A stretch of DNA of 64,000 bases from Flavobacterium salmonis. GTDB taxonomy: Bacteria > Bacteroidota > Bacteroidia > Flavobacteriales > Flavobacteriaceae. The stretch's first letter is position 1, and each line of letters opens with the position of its first letter. Below, piece after piece: positions 9,168 through 17,438 of the stretch. The stretch covers positions 1 to 64,000 of the forward strand of contig NZ_CAIJDP010000062.1 in assembly GCF_903819435.1 (NCBI RefSeq), written 5' to 3'. The notes beneath the pieces were generated by a model that saw only the letters and a list, made by a program, of their open reading frames with translations, was not told where the DNA came from and made no database searches. The position numbers were made by a program, and so were the translations under genes.

Positions 9168-10970
9168 ATGGGACATTTTTCAGAACAGGTACATATCAGC
9201 ATAGGGAGCTTTACCCAAAATGTTGTTTATCATAATTTAGAACTGTCACAAAAGATGGCAGATCATCATCATTTTTCTTTTGTATGGCAGTATACAGGCA
9301 AGGCGATCATAAATCCCGCAGATCAGGCAAAGGCATTGCGAACGTATCTTGGAGATGAAGTTATCTTTACCTTTAAAAGTCTTACCGGAATCCGGTTGAT
9401 GAGCAAAGGAATCATAACAGAACTCTCCTCTGTAGATCTTCACGGAAGCGCTGAAGGTTTACATGTAAAAGGTATTAGCCATACTATCGTTCTGGATGAT
9501 ATGAAAAAATCAAGGACCTACCAGCAAAGAGGTATGAATGATATTGTACTGGATATTTTAGCAGAAGGTCCGGGAGAGTTTTACGAAAGAGATGCTATAA
9601 AATCGACCTATCTTCAGGAATTCAAATATATGGCACAGTACAATGAAACCAATTTTGATTTCTTAAAAAGATTGGCCAGTCGTTACGGGCAATGGTTTTA
9701 TTTTGACGGAATGCGAATGCAGTTCGGACAAACCAAAACCAGTAAAATAAAACTCATCAACGGATCTTCGCTGCATGGTTTTAAAATCCAGACCAATATG
9801 GCTTCCCATAAAATTTCTTTGGGAGGGTATGATTACAATGGTGCATCCAATATTCGTAATTCGGCAGCAAGAACATCCTCAGGAAGTAAAGACAGTTTCT
9901 CTGCCGTTGTAGGACATAACCAGGGAACCGTTACCCAAAACGATTTGAATAATGGAGCTTATACCACGAATGCCCAAAACAGTGAAGAAATCGAAGAAAT
10001 GGTCAAACTGCAAACAGCAGGAAGTGACGCCAATAGTGTGTATTACAGTGGAACCTCTTATTTTCCGTTAGGACTTGGACAGGTTTTCAGCATCGTAAAC
10101 CAGACTGTAGAACACGAACTGATTGTGACAGAGGTAACACACATCTCTCAGGTCCACGGAAATTACTCCTGTAATTTCAAGGCCATTCCGGCAGATGTTG
10201 CCGCACCACATTTTACAGACGTAAATGTATTTGCGAAAGCCGAAACACAGCCAGCCAAAGTAAAAGACAATAATGATCCGGAAGGATTAGGACGTGTAAA
10301 AGTACAGTTCAACTGGGCAGGCGGAAACAATTCAAGCGAGTGGCTACGAATGATACAGCCACATTCAGGCTCAGGGAAAGGATTTTATTTTATTCCTGAA
10401 ATTGGTGAAGAGGTTTTAGTAGGTTTTGAAGGGAGCAATGCACAGAATCCGTATGTTTTAGGAACACAATACAATGGAAGCCAATCCAGCGGTTATGCGG
10501 ATGGTCAAAATAATGTTAAGGCGATTCATACCCGCTCGGGAATCAAATTTATTTTGAACGATGGTGAAGGAAGTATTTTGATTGAAGATCCGAGTGGTAA
10601 TACCTGGAAGATGGATGGTCAGGGAAATATTGATGTGAATGCGCCAAAAACTTTTTCTGTGAATGCTGCAGATATTAATTTGTCAGCAAGTAAAAATATT
10701 AGTGTGAACGCCGGAATGAATATTTCTGAAAGTGCCGGAGGTGATAAATCTACCACTGTAGGTCTGATGCATACACTATCCATTGGAGTTGATTATATGG
10801 TAAATGTGACCGGTAAATTATTTGAAAATGTGATCGGAGAAAGAAAATCTCAATCTAAAAAAATTATAAATAACCACGAAAGCCACGAAATGAATATTGA
10901 GAAAAATAAAAATGTCCATACAGAAGGTGAGTTCAAAATCAATTCAACTGAAAAATCTAACATGTTTTAA
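9168..10970 (+). CDS. vgrG: Type VI secretion VgrG-like spike protein
   Basis: A 600-residue protein with the VgrG layout. Residues 1-350 are the gp27-like part (FSEQVHISIGSFTQ ... FDFLKRLASRYGQWFYFDG). A gp5-like OB fold follows at about 360-450 (DPEGLGRVKVQFNW ... EWLRMIQPHSGSGKGFYF, PEIGEEVLVGFEGSN), then a beta-helical needle repeat region (NAPKTFSVNAADINLSASKNI). It forms the tip of the contractile injection apparatus and carries effectors. No other structural T6SS genes are nearby, so this is an orphan vgrG with its cargo. The next gene begins 2 bp after the stop, so effector and spike are almost certainly co-transcribed. Confidence 0.92.
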   Translation: MGHFSEQVHISIGSFTQNVVYHNLELSQKMADHHHFSFVWQYTGKAIINPADQAKALRTYLGDEVIFTFKSLTGIRLMSKGIITELSSVDLHGSAEGLHVKGISHTIVLDDMKKSRTYQQRGMNDIVLDILAEGPGEFYERDAIKSTYLQEFKYMAQYNETNFDFLKRLASRYGQWFYFDGMRMQFGQTKTSKIKLINGSSLHGFKIQTNMASHKISLGGYDYNGASNIRNSAARTSSGSKDSFSAVVGHNQGTVTQNDLNNGAYTTNAQNSEEIEEMVKLQTAGSDANSVYYSGTSYFPLGLGQVFSIVNQTVEHELIVTEVTHISQVHGNYSCNFKAIPADVAAPHFTDVNVFAKAETQPAKVKDNNDPEGLGRVKVQFNWAGGNNSSEWLRMIQPHSGSGKGFYFIPEIGEEVLVGFEGSNAQNPYVLGTQYNGSQSSGYADGQNNVKAIHTRSGIKFILNDGEGSILIEDPSGNTWKMDGQGNIDVNAPKTFSVNAADINLSASKNISVNAGMNISESAGGDKSTTVGLMHTLSIGVDYMVNVTGKLFENVIGERKSQSKKIINNHESHEMNIEKNKNVHTEGEFKINSTEKSNMF

Positions 10971-10972
10971 TT

Positions 10973-12880
10973 ATGACCATCTACAGATCATCAGGCAAGA
11001 ATACAGAAATTTGCGAGGAATATGTACTGTACACCAGAAACTATGTCGAAAATGTAGGCGGGAAATCGACTATTACAGCTAAGGGAGGTACAACTTTTGG
11101 TGATAAACCAGAAACTGCAAAACCTTTAGAGATAACAAATCTATATGTAAAAGTAAGATTAAATGACAATTACAATGGAGAATTCGGTTTTGATTGGGTC
11201 GATGTAGATCCAGAAACCAAACAGATAGAGAAAATACAAGGCGTACTTTTTTCAGAGGTAGAATATTTCTATAAAAAAGATCCAGCTAATCCAGATTTAG
11301 GAGATATTGTTGCAACAAGTACAGATCCGATAGGAGCAAAACATGCTATTCAGGATCATTATAATTTCAATCCTGTAAGTAAGCATATAGATATTCCTTA
11401 TGTTTTAATTAAATGTGACCAGGAAATAACATTGAGTGCCGAAATCATCCTTTGGCAAGGCGAAATAAAAGATGATGTAATTACGATAACCGGTGATGAA
11501 TTTTATGAATTTGAAATCATTGGCGGAGAGAAAGAAGGTAAGACTGCCAAGATAAAAGTAACTAAGGCAGGAAAGATTGATTTCAAAGTAAAATGTTTAG
11601 AAGAAGGAACAGAAAAAAAATATGAATTTAAACATAGCAATCCAATCACAGGTTCTAACTCCGTGGGAGGTTTAACAATGATGGAAAACAACGAACTGAA
11701 ATTGAAATTCAGAGTAATTGCTTTAGTTTCATCAGATGGTAACCAAAATGAAAAAGCGAAGACTTTGTTTAAAAAATTTAAGGATGCAGGAATTAAAGAT
11801 TACCTTAACAAAAACTCACTAAACCAAGCAGGTTACAAAGTAGAGATTGAGAATTTTGATGCTATGGATAGCGCTGATTTAGATGATTATTTTTACGCTT
11901 TTGATAAAACAGATTGGACAAAAAAAGAGCTATTTAAAGACCATCATGTTAAAACCAAAAAACATATCCTAATTTCATACACACCTGATGGAAAAGAAAT
12001 TAGGACGGAAACCGATAAAGAAGAAGTAAAAGGTGTAGTAAGTGAAGGAACAATTGATTATAAGACAGTTGCTTTTTATAATGAAAAATTGAAGTTAAAA
12101 TCTAAAAGTTATAAGGGAGGGATTATCATTTTATCTGAGTATGAATCTCCTTCTGAAACTGGAGCTTTTAGTAGAACATCTCCCCTAAATCATTCTATTT
12201 TATTTATCTATTCAAATTCTGTTGAAAAAAAAGAAGATTATGCACACGAAATAGGACATATGCTTGGATTACCACACATTTTCTATAATCAAAAAGAAAA
12301 AAATGCGTTTAAGAATGCTAAAGAAAGTATTTTAGGTAATGGTGAATTAGAATTTATTTTTCAAAATTCTGTAAAAGTAAAAAACCCAAATTATAAATCA
12401 GGTATTAATAAAGATATTAGCGATGCAAATAATTACAACTATTATGATATGAATATTTTTAATTCTGATAAGAACACATTAACAAAATATCTAAATAATT
12501 TTATTAATGTATATCAAGTAAAATTGAATACTCTTAATTATTCAGAATTAAGTAAAAAAAATATTCAAAAACATATACTAGAAAATAAAAATGCGTTAAA
12601 AATTATAGAAAACATTACAGATATTAGTTATAGAGAATACAATTTAACATGTCATTTTTTAACAACTGATTTCATTCTTCATTTGAAAAGATACAAAATG
12701 TATCTTACGGATATAATAGAACAAATTAAATCAAATTATTTGACTTTTAAACAAGGAAGTACTAACAACATAATGGATTACGATAATACAAAATTATACT
12801 ATTTGCATAATCAAATAAAAACATTGAGAGATGACTCTAAAAATTATGTATCGGATATTTTGTCTACGAAAACCATTTAA
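10973..12880 (+). CDS. VgrG-linked metzincin-type protease, probable T6SS effector
   Basis: A 635-residue protein with no signal peptide, starting 2 bp after vgrG. The zinc-binding motif HEIGHMLGLPH is at residues 425-435 and a Met-turn NNIMDYD at about M601, which together define a metzincin-like metallopeptidase. Residues 1-45 (IYRSSGKNTEICEEY ... ENVGGKSTITAKGGTTFGD) look like a short loading module; residues 50-400 are beta-rich and unrecognised. The tail contains IKTLRDDSKNYVSDIL, a motif that recurs in two downstream remnants. The protease is presumably delivered on VgrG and cleaves periplasmic or envelope proteins of rivals, matching the lipoprotein immunity candidates that follow. Protease assignment is firm; effector status is inferred from position. 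Confidence 0.83.
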   Translation: MTIYRSSGKNTEICEEYVLYTRNYVENVGGKSTITAKGGTTFGDKPETAKPLEITNLYVKVRLNDNYNGEFGFDWVDVDPETKQIEKIQGVLFSEVEYFYKKDPANPDLGDIVATSTDPIGAKHAIQDHYNFNPVSKHIDIPYVLIKCDQEITLSAEIILWQGEIKDDVITITGDEFYEFEIIGGEKEGKTAKIKVTKAGKIDFKVKCLEEGTEKKYEFKHSNPITGSNSVGGLTMMENNELKLKFRVIALVSSDGNQNEKAKTLFKKFKDAGIKDYLNKNSLNQAGYKVEIENFDAMDSADLDDYFYAFDKTDWTKKELFKDHHVKTKKHILISYTPDGKEIRTETDKEEVKGVVSEGTIDYKTVAFYNEKLKLKSKSYKGGIIILSEYESPSETGAFSRTSPLNHSILFIYSNSVEKKEDYAHEIGHMLGLPHIFYNQKEKNAFKNAKESILGNGELEFIFQNSVKVKNPNYKSGINKDISDANNYNYYDMNIFNSDKNTLTKYLNNFINVYQVKLNTLNYSELSKKNIQKHILENKNALKIIENITDISYREYNLTCHFLTTDFILHLKRYKMYLTDIIEQIKSNYLTFKQGSTNNIMDYDNTKLYYLHNQIKTLRDDSKNYVSDILSTKTI

Positions 12881-12892
12881 AAATAATAAATA

Positions 12893-13651
12893 ATGAAAAA
12901 AGCAATAATTTATACAGTCTTATTCTTACTTCTTATTTCTTGTCATTTATTTAAAAAGGGGGTTGAAGAAGCGCCAAGGGTAGGTCAAGGAATGGGACTT
13001 ACTGAGACATCTAATGACACCTATGTATTTGAAGATTTTCCTAATGAAAATCTTGAGTCGGGAGTAAATTATGTTGAAGAAAATTTTATAGGACGTACCG
13101 TATATCCAAGATATGGAAGAGTATATAGCAGTGAGGAAGGTAATTTCAAAGAAGGGAAATGGTTAAGCGGGTACGCTGGATTTGATAAAAAAGGGAATGT
13201 ATATGCAAAAGGGGGGATTAATAAAGAAGAATATTTTAAACAAGGACTACGAGATAGTGTTTTTAGATTATTTGATTCAAATCAAAAAGTTATTTATGAA
13301 ACCACATTCAAAATGGGGACAGGTTTATGGAAAGAATTTCATTATAATGGTAAACTTTATTTTGAAGCATACACTAGAGATGGCTATTTTACAGATACAT
13401 TAAAGTTATACAATCCGAAGGGAGAGTTAACACAAAAAAGGTTATATCAAAAAGATACTCTAATTTATATTATAGATTCCATTCGGTGTTTGAAATTTAG
13501 ATATAAACCAAATAAAGCAAAATATCTTGAAATTGATACTTTTAAACCTATTGCTTTAAAACAGGGCGAATTTATTGGTACCATAGACTTTAAAACTAAA
13601 CAGGAATATGAAAATGATCTTTATACAAAATATACTTTAAAAAATCTTTAA
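12893..13651 (+). CDS. Lipoprotein with YwqK/MORN-like repeats, candidate immunity protein 1
   Basis: A 252-residue lipoprotein: signal peptide with lipobox LLISC (about residues 13-17). The body has MORN/YwqK-like repeats: FKEGKWLSG, GLRDSVFRLFD, then GTGLWKEFHYNGKLYFEAYTRDGYFTDTLKLYN. It starts 12 bp after the protease stop and is in the same operon. Membrane anchoring on the periplasmic side would place it where a protease delivered by a sister cell acts, so an immunity role is the best inference. It has three full paralogues downstream. The family name antitoxin YwqK is a similarity label, not proof of function. Confidence 0.78.
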   Translation: MKKAIIYTVLFLLLISCHLFKKGVEEAPRVGQGMGLTETSNDTYVFEDFPNENLESGVNYVEENFIGRTVYPRYGRVYSSEEGNFKEGKWLSGYAGFDKKGNVYAKGGINKEEYFKQGLRDSVFRLFDSNQKVIYETTFKMGTGLWKEFHYNGKLYFEAYTRDGYFTDTLKLYNPKGELTQKRLYQKDTLIYIIDSIRCLKFRYKPNKAKYLEIDTFKPIALKQGEFIGTIDFKTKQEYENDLYTKYTLKNL

Positions 13652-14066
13652 ATGAAATTATTGTTCATATATCTAGTTTCTACTGTTAGGGAAAAGAAAA
13701 ACCAACTAAACATAATAGATTACTTTAAGACGAAGCTATCAAAAATGATATGATAGATAAAATGAAAATTCATGATATACAAAGAAAGCAAAAATTACTC
13801 AATTAGAAAGTTCAAAGAAGCCTTTTAAAAATTATGAAGATTCATATTCAATTACTTTTTCTGATGAAAGCAAGATGACAAAAAAAGAATATTTTGAATT
13901 ATTAGATAAGAGGATTGAAGAAGGAAATATAGCTTTAAATGAAAATAAAATAGCTATCTCAGAACTTGAAAATAGAATAGGTGATGATATTAAAAATTAT
14001 ATGTCAATACTATGTGAGTTTTGCAATCCAAATACAAGTAAAAAATCAATCTCAGAAAAGAAATGA
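13652..14066 (+). pseudogene. Decayed gene ending in an effector-tail-like segment
   Basis: An ATG at 13652 opens a signal-peptide-like segment (KLLFIYLVS) that stops at 13753. A second short frame follows (ATG 13754, stop near 13806). The last open stretch can be read from about 13786 to 14066 in another frame (with an ATG at 13875), suggesting two or more frameshifts in one ancestral gene. Its end, IGDDIKNYMSILCEFCNPN, resembles the protease tail LRDDSKNYVSDIL and the small frame at 14650-14796. The stop overlaps the next ATG by 4 bp, as in a translationally coupled pair. It is either a toxin-tail remnant or a functional 63-residue protein from 13875. Confidence 0.5.
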
Positions 14067-14653
14067 AAAAGAATATTTTTATATCAATTATCATCTTATG
14101 TTTTATTTCCTGCATATGCAAAAAAGAAATTTCAGTTAAAAAAAGAGATAATCCAGCTCCTATTTATTGTGATTTATGTTCATATAAATATAAAGACTTT
14201 CCAAATGATTACGATCAAATGGATGGGAAATATGAAGAAAATTTTAAAGATGGAGGTATGCGTTATGGTAACATTGTTAGCGGCTTCAAAGAAGGCAAGT
14301 GGTTGAGTGGTGATGCTGATTTTGATACAAATGGGAATGTGTATGCTAAAGGACTTATCTGGCGTGAAGAATATTTCAAAAAAGGATTGCGTGATAGTAT
14401 TTTTAAACAATATGATGGAAGTGGAAAAGTAATTTATGAAACAACTTTTAAAATGGGAACAGGGCTTTGGAAAGAGTTTCATATTAATGGTGAAATTTAT
14501 TTTGAAGCGTATACCAAAGACGGTTATTTTACTGATACCTTAAAGTTGTATAATGAAAAAGGAGTGTTAATGGAAAAACAACTGTATAAAAAAGATTCTC
14601 TAATATTTAAAGAAAATATGATTCATGATTATTTTCCCACTGATAATAAATGA
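14063..14653 (+). CDS. Lipoprotein with YwqK/MORN-like repeats, candidate immunity protein 2
   Basis: A 196-residue lipoprotein, the shortest of the four paralogues. The lipobox is IISCICKK-like (FISCIC, about residues 14-19). The conserved half (FKEGKWLSGDADFDTNGN, YFKKGLRDSIFKQYD, GTGLWKEFHINGEIYFEAY) aligns along its length with the first paralogue. The protein ends soon after QLYKKDSLIFK, lacking the roughly 50 residues (KFRYKPN ... KQGEF) found at the end of the others, so it may be C-terminally truncated. ATG overlaps the preceding stop by 4 bp. Same operon and inferred periplasmic immunity role. Confidence 0.72.
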   Translation: MKKNIFISIIILCFISCICKKEISVKKRDNPAPIYCDLCSYKYKDFPNDYDQMDGKYEENFKDGGMRYGNIVSGFKEGKWLSGDADFDTNGNVYAKGLIWREEYFKKGLRDSIFKQYDGSGKVIYETTFKMGTGLWKEFHINGEIYFEAYTKDGYFTDTLKLYNEKGVLMEKQLYKKDSLIFKENMIHDYFPTDNK

Positions 14654-14796
14654 AATTTATACAAATGACAGTTATACAAAAAGGATTCTCCTGTATCTCA
14701 TACAAGTTTCGTAATTACTTTATAAAGATGATGAGGGATGATTCTAAAAACTTTATTGAAGAATTGTGCAAATGTGCAGTACCTAAAAAAAAATGA
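14650..14796 (+). pseudogene. 48-residue effector-tail remnant between two immunity-like genes
   Basis: A short open frame whose ATG overlaps the previous stop (ATGA, 14650-14653) and whose stop ends 1 bp before the next gene. The C-terminal half reads YFIKMMRDDSKNFIEELCKC, matching the protease tail IKTLRDDSKNYVSDIL and the GDDIKNYMSILCEFC end of the remnant at 13652-14066. Within it, in another frame, 14669-14689 encodes QLYKKDS, a fragment of the lipoprotein family. The stretch therefore looks stitched from duplicated pieces of effector and immunity genes. It could still be translated as a peptide. Confidence 0.5.
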
Positions 14797-14797
14797 A

Positions 14798-15544
14798 ATG
14801 AATAATAAAAGTTATGTAATTATATTTTTGGTATTAGCATCTTGTAGTTTTTTTAAAAAAAGAACGACTTCAACAGAAATATTTGAAGAGATAAAATGCT
14901 TAACTATCAGTAATAATATTAATAATTTTTTATACAATGATTTTCCAGATAGAGATAGAAATAATGGAGGATGTGATATAAAAGACGATTTTGTAGATGG
15001 TTATTGTGATAGATTTGGTACTATTTCAAATGAAGGATATAAAGATGGTTTTTTTGTAACAGGTATACACCATTATGATACTATAAAAAATATAAAAGTT
15101 TTTGATCGAATATTTAAAGAAGAATACTTCAAGCATGGCCTAAGAGATAGTATTTTTAAACAATATGATATAAATGGTAAAATAATTTATGAAACAATGT
15201 TTAAAATGGGAACTGGTTTATGGAAAGAGTTTCATGCTAACGGTAAAACTTATTTTGAGGCGTATACACAAGACGGTTATTTTACAGATACTTTAAAATT
15301 ATATAATAGAGAAGGTGTAAATTTTGAAAAGCGATTTTATCAAAAAGATACATTAGTTTACTATGTAGGAAACGATAATTGGTGTTTAAAATACAGATAT
15401 AAACCTGATAATGATACTTATTTAGAAGTTGATTCCTATAATCAAAAGGATTTAAAGCAAGGGACTTTTAGAAATACATTTCGTTACAAAACCAAAGAAG
15501 AATTTGAAGACGATTACTTTGCAAGAAATACGTTAAAAAGATAA
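14798..15544 (+). CDS. Lipoprotein with YwqK/MORN-like repeats, candidate immunity protein 3
   Basis: A 248-residue lipoprotein. The start is taken at 14798 (MNNKSYVIIFLVLASC), because that places a proper signal peptide and lipobox (VLASC) at the N-terminus; an in-frame ATG 20 codons earlier would bury it. The N-terminal 100 residues differ from the other paralogues. The C-terminal 141 residues (from EYFKHGLRDSIFKQYD) are identical to those of the gene ending at 17393. The divergent N-terminal part is the likelier specificity region. Same strand and spacing as the rest of the effector/immunity cluster. Confidence 0.74.
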   Translation: MNNKSYVIIFLVLASCSFFKKRTTSTEIFEEIKCLTISNNINNFLYNDFPDRDRNNGGCDIKDDFVDGYCDRFGTISNEGYKDGFFVTGIHHYDTIKNIKVFDRIFKEEYFKHGLRDSIFKQYDINGKIIYETMFKMGTGLWKEFHANGKTYFEAYTQDGYFTDTLKLYNREGVNFEKRFYQKDTLVYYVGNDNWCLKYRYKPDNDTYLEVDSYNQKDLKQGTFRNTFRYKTKEEFEDDYFARNTLKR

Positions 15545-15568
15545 GATAGAAGTCTAAAATTTTTATTT
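15122..15568 (+). repeat. 447-bp near-perfect direct repeat, copy 1
   Basis: Covers the 3' half of immunity candidate 3 plus 24 bp beyond its stop. It matches 16971-17417 at a constant offset of 1849 with one mismatch (15546/17395). The identity extends past the stop codon, pointing to recent duplication or gene conversion rather than protein-level constraint. Confidence 0.93.
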
Positions 15569-15643
15569 GTTGATAATTTATTCAACTTATACTTTAGATA
15601 AAAAAAATCTAAGCCTTTAACTTTAAAATAATGAGAAATGATA

Positions 15644-16576
15644 ATGAAAATAATAAATAAACTGTTTTTAATACTGCTTATCAGCACTCATGTCGCTGTG
15701 TTTTCTCAAGGCACTATTCCGTTATTTAAACTGTCGATGAATAGTGATGTCATTGTAGAGAGTTCAGATTTCAGCTCTATTGAAAAGCCTCATACAGAAT
15801 ATTATAGTGAGAATACAATTGTATTTAAGTCCATTAATCATATATTAAAGAATCATTATAATGACAAAATTATAAATCAAAGTTATAAACTCAACACAAA
15901 AGGCGAAGATTATTATGATCTAAATGAGGGGGGATGTATAGCAAATGCTTACAATTTAGATCCTCATACCAAATATTATAATATTTATTTTATAAAAAAA
16001 ATAGAAAAAACATATTATATTATAGGGCAATTGAGGGATGTTACTCAAAATTGTTTTTTATTTATTTCAGAAAATATTAAAAAACTAAATGAAATTGAAA
16101 AGATAAAAAATGATAATAAAAAATATGTCAAAACAGTAGACTGGTATATAGAATTGATGAATAATGATTGCCAATATAAAATAGAAAATATTTTTACTGT
16201 AGGGTTTATCAATTATTACAAGTCCAAAGGTGTGATTAAAGAAGAAATAATATTGCAGGAAAATCAGAAAATAAAAGCAAAAGAATCTTTTTTGCAGGGG
16301 AATGAAAATTTATACGAATTAATAAAAAAAGATTTCCCTGAAGAAACAGACCAATATTACTTATCTCAATTGTATAAAATAAAGAATATAGCGGATAAGT
16401 CCTATTCTGATTATTATGATTTTCAAAGCAAAGCAAATATTTTTTTAGAGCAAAAAGAAGATCTTAAAATAAAATTCATAAATGAAACCTTGACTTCTGA
16501 CTTGGCGGATTATACAAAAAATGATGCAATAGATCTTATTTTAGAGTTTATAGAAACAAACATTAAAAAGAAATAA
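15644..16576 (+). CDS. Exported protein of unknown function inside the immunity cluster
   Basis: A 310-residue protein with a clear signal peptide (KIINKLFLILLISTHVAVFSQ); an ATG two codons earlier (15638) is an equal alternative start. The mature part is Lys/Asn/Ile-rich, mostly helical after residue 140, with no motif I recognise and no lipobox. It sits between immunity candidates 3 and 4 on the same strand. It could be an immunity protein to an effector that has been lost, an accessory factor, or a passenger. Its very low G+C resembles the neighbours. Confidence 0.62.
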   Translation: MKIINKLFLILLISTHVAVFSQGTIPLFKLSMNSDVIVESSDFSSIEKPHTEYYSENTIVFKSINHILKNHYNDKIINQSYKLNTKGEDYYDLNEGGCIANAYNLDPHTKYYNIYFIKKIEKTYYIIGQLRDVTQNCFLFISENIKKLNEIEKIKNDNKKYVKTVDWYIELMNNDCQYKIENIFTVGFINYYKSKGVIKEEIILQENQKIKAKESFLQGNENLYELIKKDFPEETDQYYLSQLYKIKNIADKSYSDYYDFQSKANIFLEQKEDLKIKFINETLTSDLADYTKNDAIDLILEFIETNIKKK

Positions 16577-16595
16577 TGTAATATAGAAGTTTGTA

Positions 16596-17393
16596 ATGTT
16601 ACGAAGATACTCCTTTAAAATAACCCTTATACCTTTTGTATTAATTTTTGTGATATGTATTTCATGTACAACTGTCAATTTTCCAAAACATCCTCAGTGG
16701 CTTTGTAGTAAGAAATATGCTTGTTTAAAGCATCCTAGATTTGAAGAACCAATTAAAAGTGAATTTGTTGGATTTTATGATAGTTCCATAAATGATAAAG
16801 TGTATGAAGATTTTCCTTATGAAGATACAACTTTTGATAATGTAGAATACAGAAATTCCATTAGAGAAGGAAAAATTATTAATGGTTTCAAAGAAGGTCT
16901 TTGGCAATCGGCAATTGTTAAATATGATACTATTACAAAAACGAAAGAAGTAGAAAGATTATTTACAAAGGAATACTTCAAGCATGGCCTAAGAGATAGT
17001 ATTTTTAAACAATATGATATAAATGGTAAAATAATTTATGAAACAATGTTTAAAATGGGAACTGGTTTATGGAAAGAGTTTCATGCTAACGGTAAAACTT
17101 ATTTTGAGGCGTATACACAAGACGGTTATTTTACAGATACTTTAAAATTATATAATAGAGAAGGTGTAAATTTTGAAAAGCGATTTTATCAAAAAGATAC
17201 ATTAGTTTACTATGTAGGAAACGATAATTGGTGTTTAAAATACAGATATAAACCTGATAATGATACTTATTTAGAAGTTGATTCCTATAATCAAAAGGAT
17301 TTAAAGCAAGGGACTTTTAGAAATACATTTCGTTACAAAACCAAAGAAGAATTTGAAGACGATTACTTTGCAAGAAATACGTTAAAAAGATAA
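16596..17393 (+). CDS. Lipoprotein with YwqK/MORN-like repeats, candidate immunity protein 4
   Basis: A 265-residue lipoprotein with signal peptide and lipobox VICISC (about residue 24). The first 120 residues are unlike the paralogues; the last 141 are identical to immunity candidate 3. The motif set YFKHGLRDSIFKQYD, GTGLWKEFHANGKTYFEAY, DGYFTDTLKLYN is shared by all four. It is the last gene of the island and is followed by a convergent outer-membrane barrel gene with no clear terminator between. Immunity role inferred from family and position. Confidence 0.74.
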   Translation: MLRRYSFKITLIPFVLIFVICISCTTVNFPKHPQWLCSKKYACLKHPRFEEPIKSEFVGFYDSSINDKVYEDFPYEDTTFDNVEYRNSIREGKIINGFKEGLWQSAIVKYDTITKTKEVERLFTKEYFKHGLRDSIFKQYDINGKIIYETMFKMGTGLWKEFHANGKTYFEAYTQDGYFTDTLKLYNREGVNFEKRFYQKDTLVYYVGNDNWCLKYRYKPDNDTYLEVDSYNQKDLKQGTFRNTFRYKTKEEFEDDYFARNTLKR

Positions 17394-17417
17394 GGTAGAA
17401 GTCTAAAATTTTTATTT
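16971..17417 (+). repeat. 447-bp near-perfect direct repeat, copy 2
   Basis: Second copy of the repeat at 15122-15568. It spans the 3' half of immunity candidate 4 and 24 bp after its stop. Recombination between the copies would delete 1849 bp, including the unknown exported gene at 15644. Confidence 0.93.
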
Positions 17418-17438
17418 ATATATAGAAATTGTCTTAAA

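Noticed and set aside
10960..10975. Possible frameshift joining VgrG and the metzincin protein into one gene
   Set aside because: VgrG has a complete C-terminal region and clean TAA stop. The effector has its own ATG 2 bp later, which is the usual separate-gene operon spacing.
14738..14797. Upstream in-frame ATG adding 20 residues to immunity candidate 3
   Set aside because: It would bury the signal peptide and overlap the effector-tail remnant. The ATG at 14798 gives a proper lipoprotein signal.
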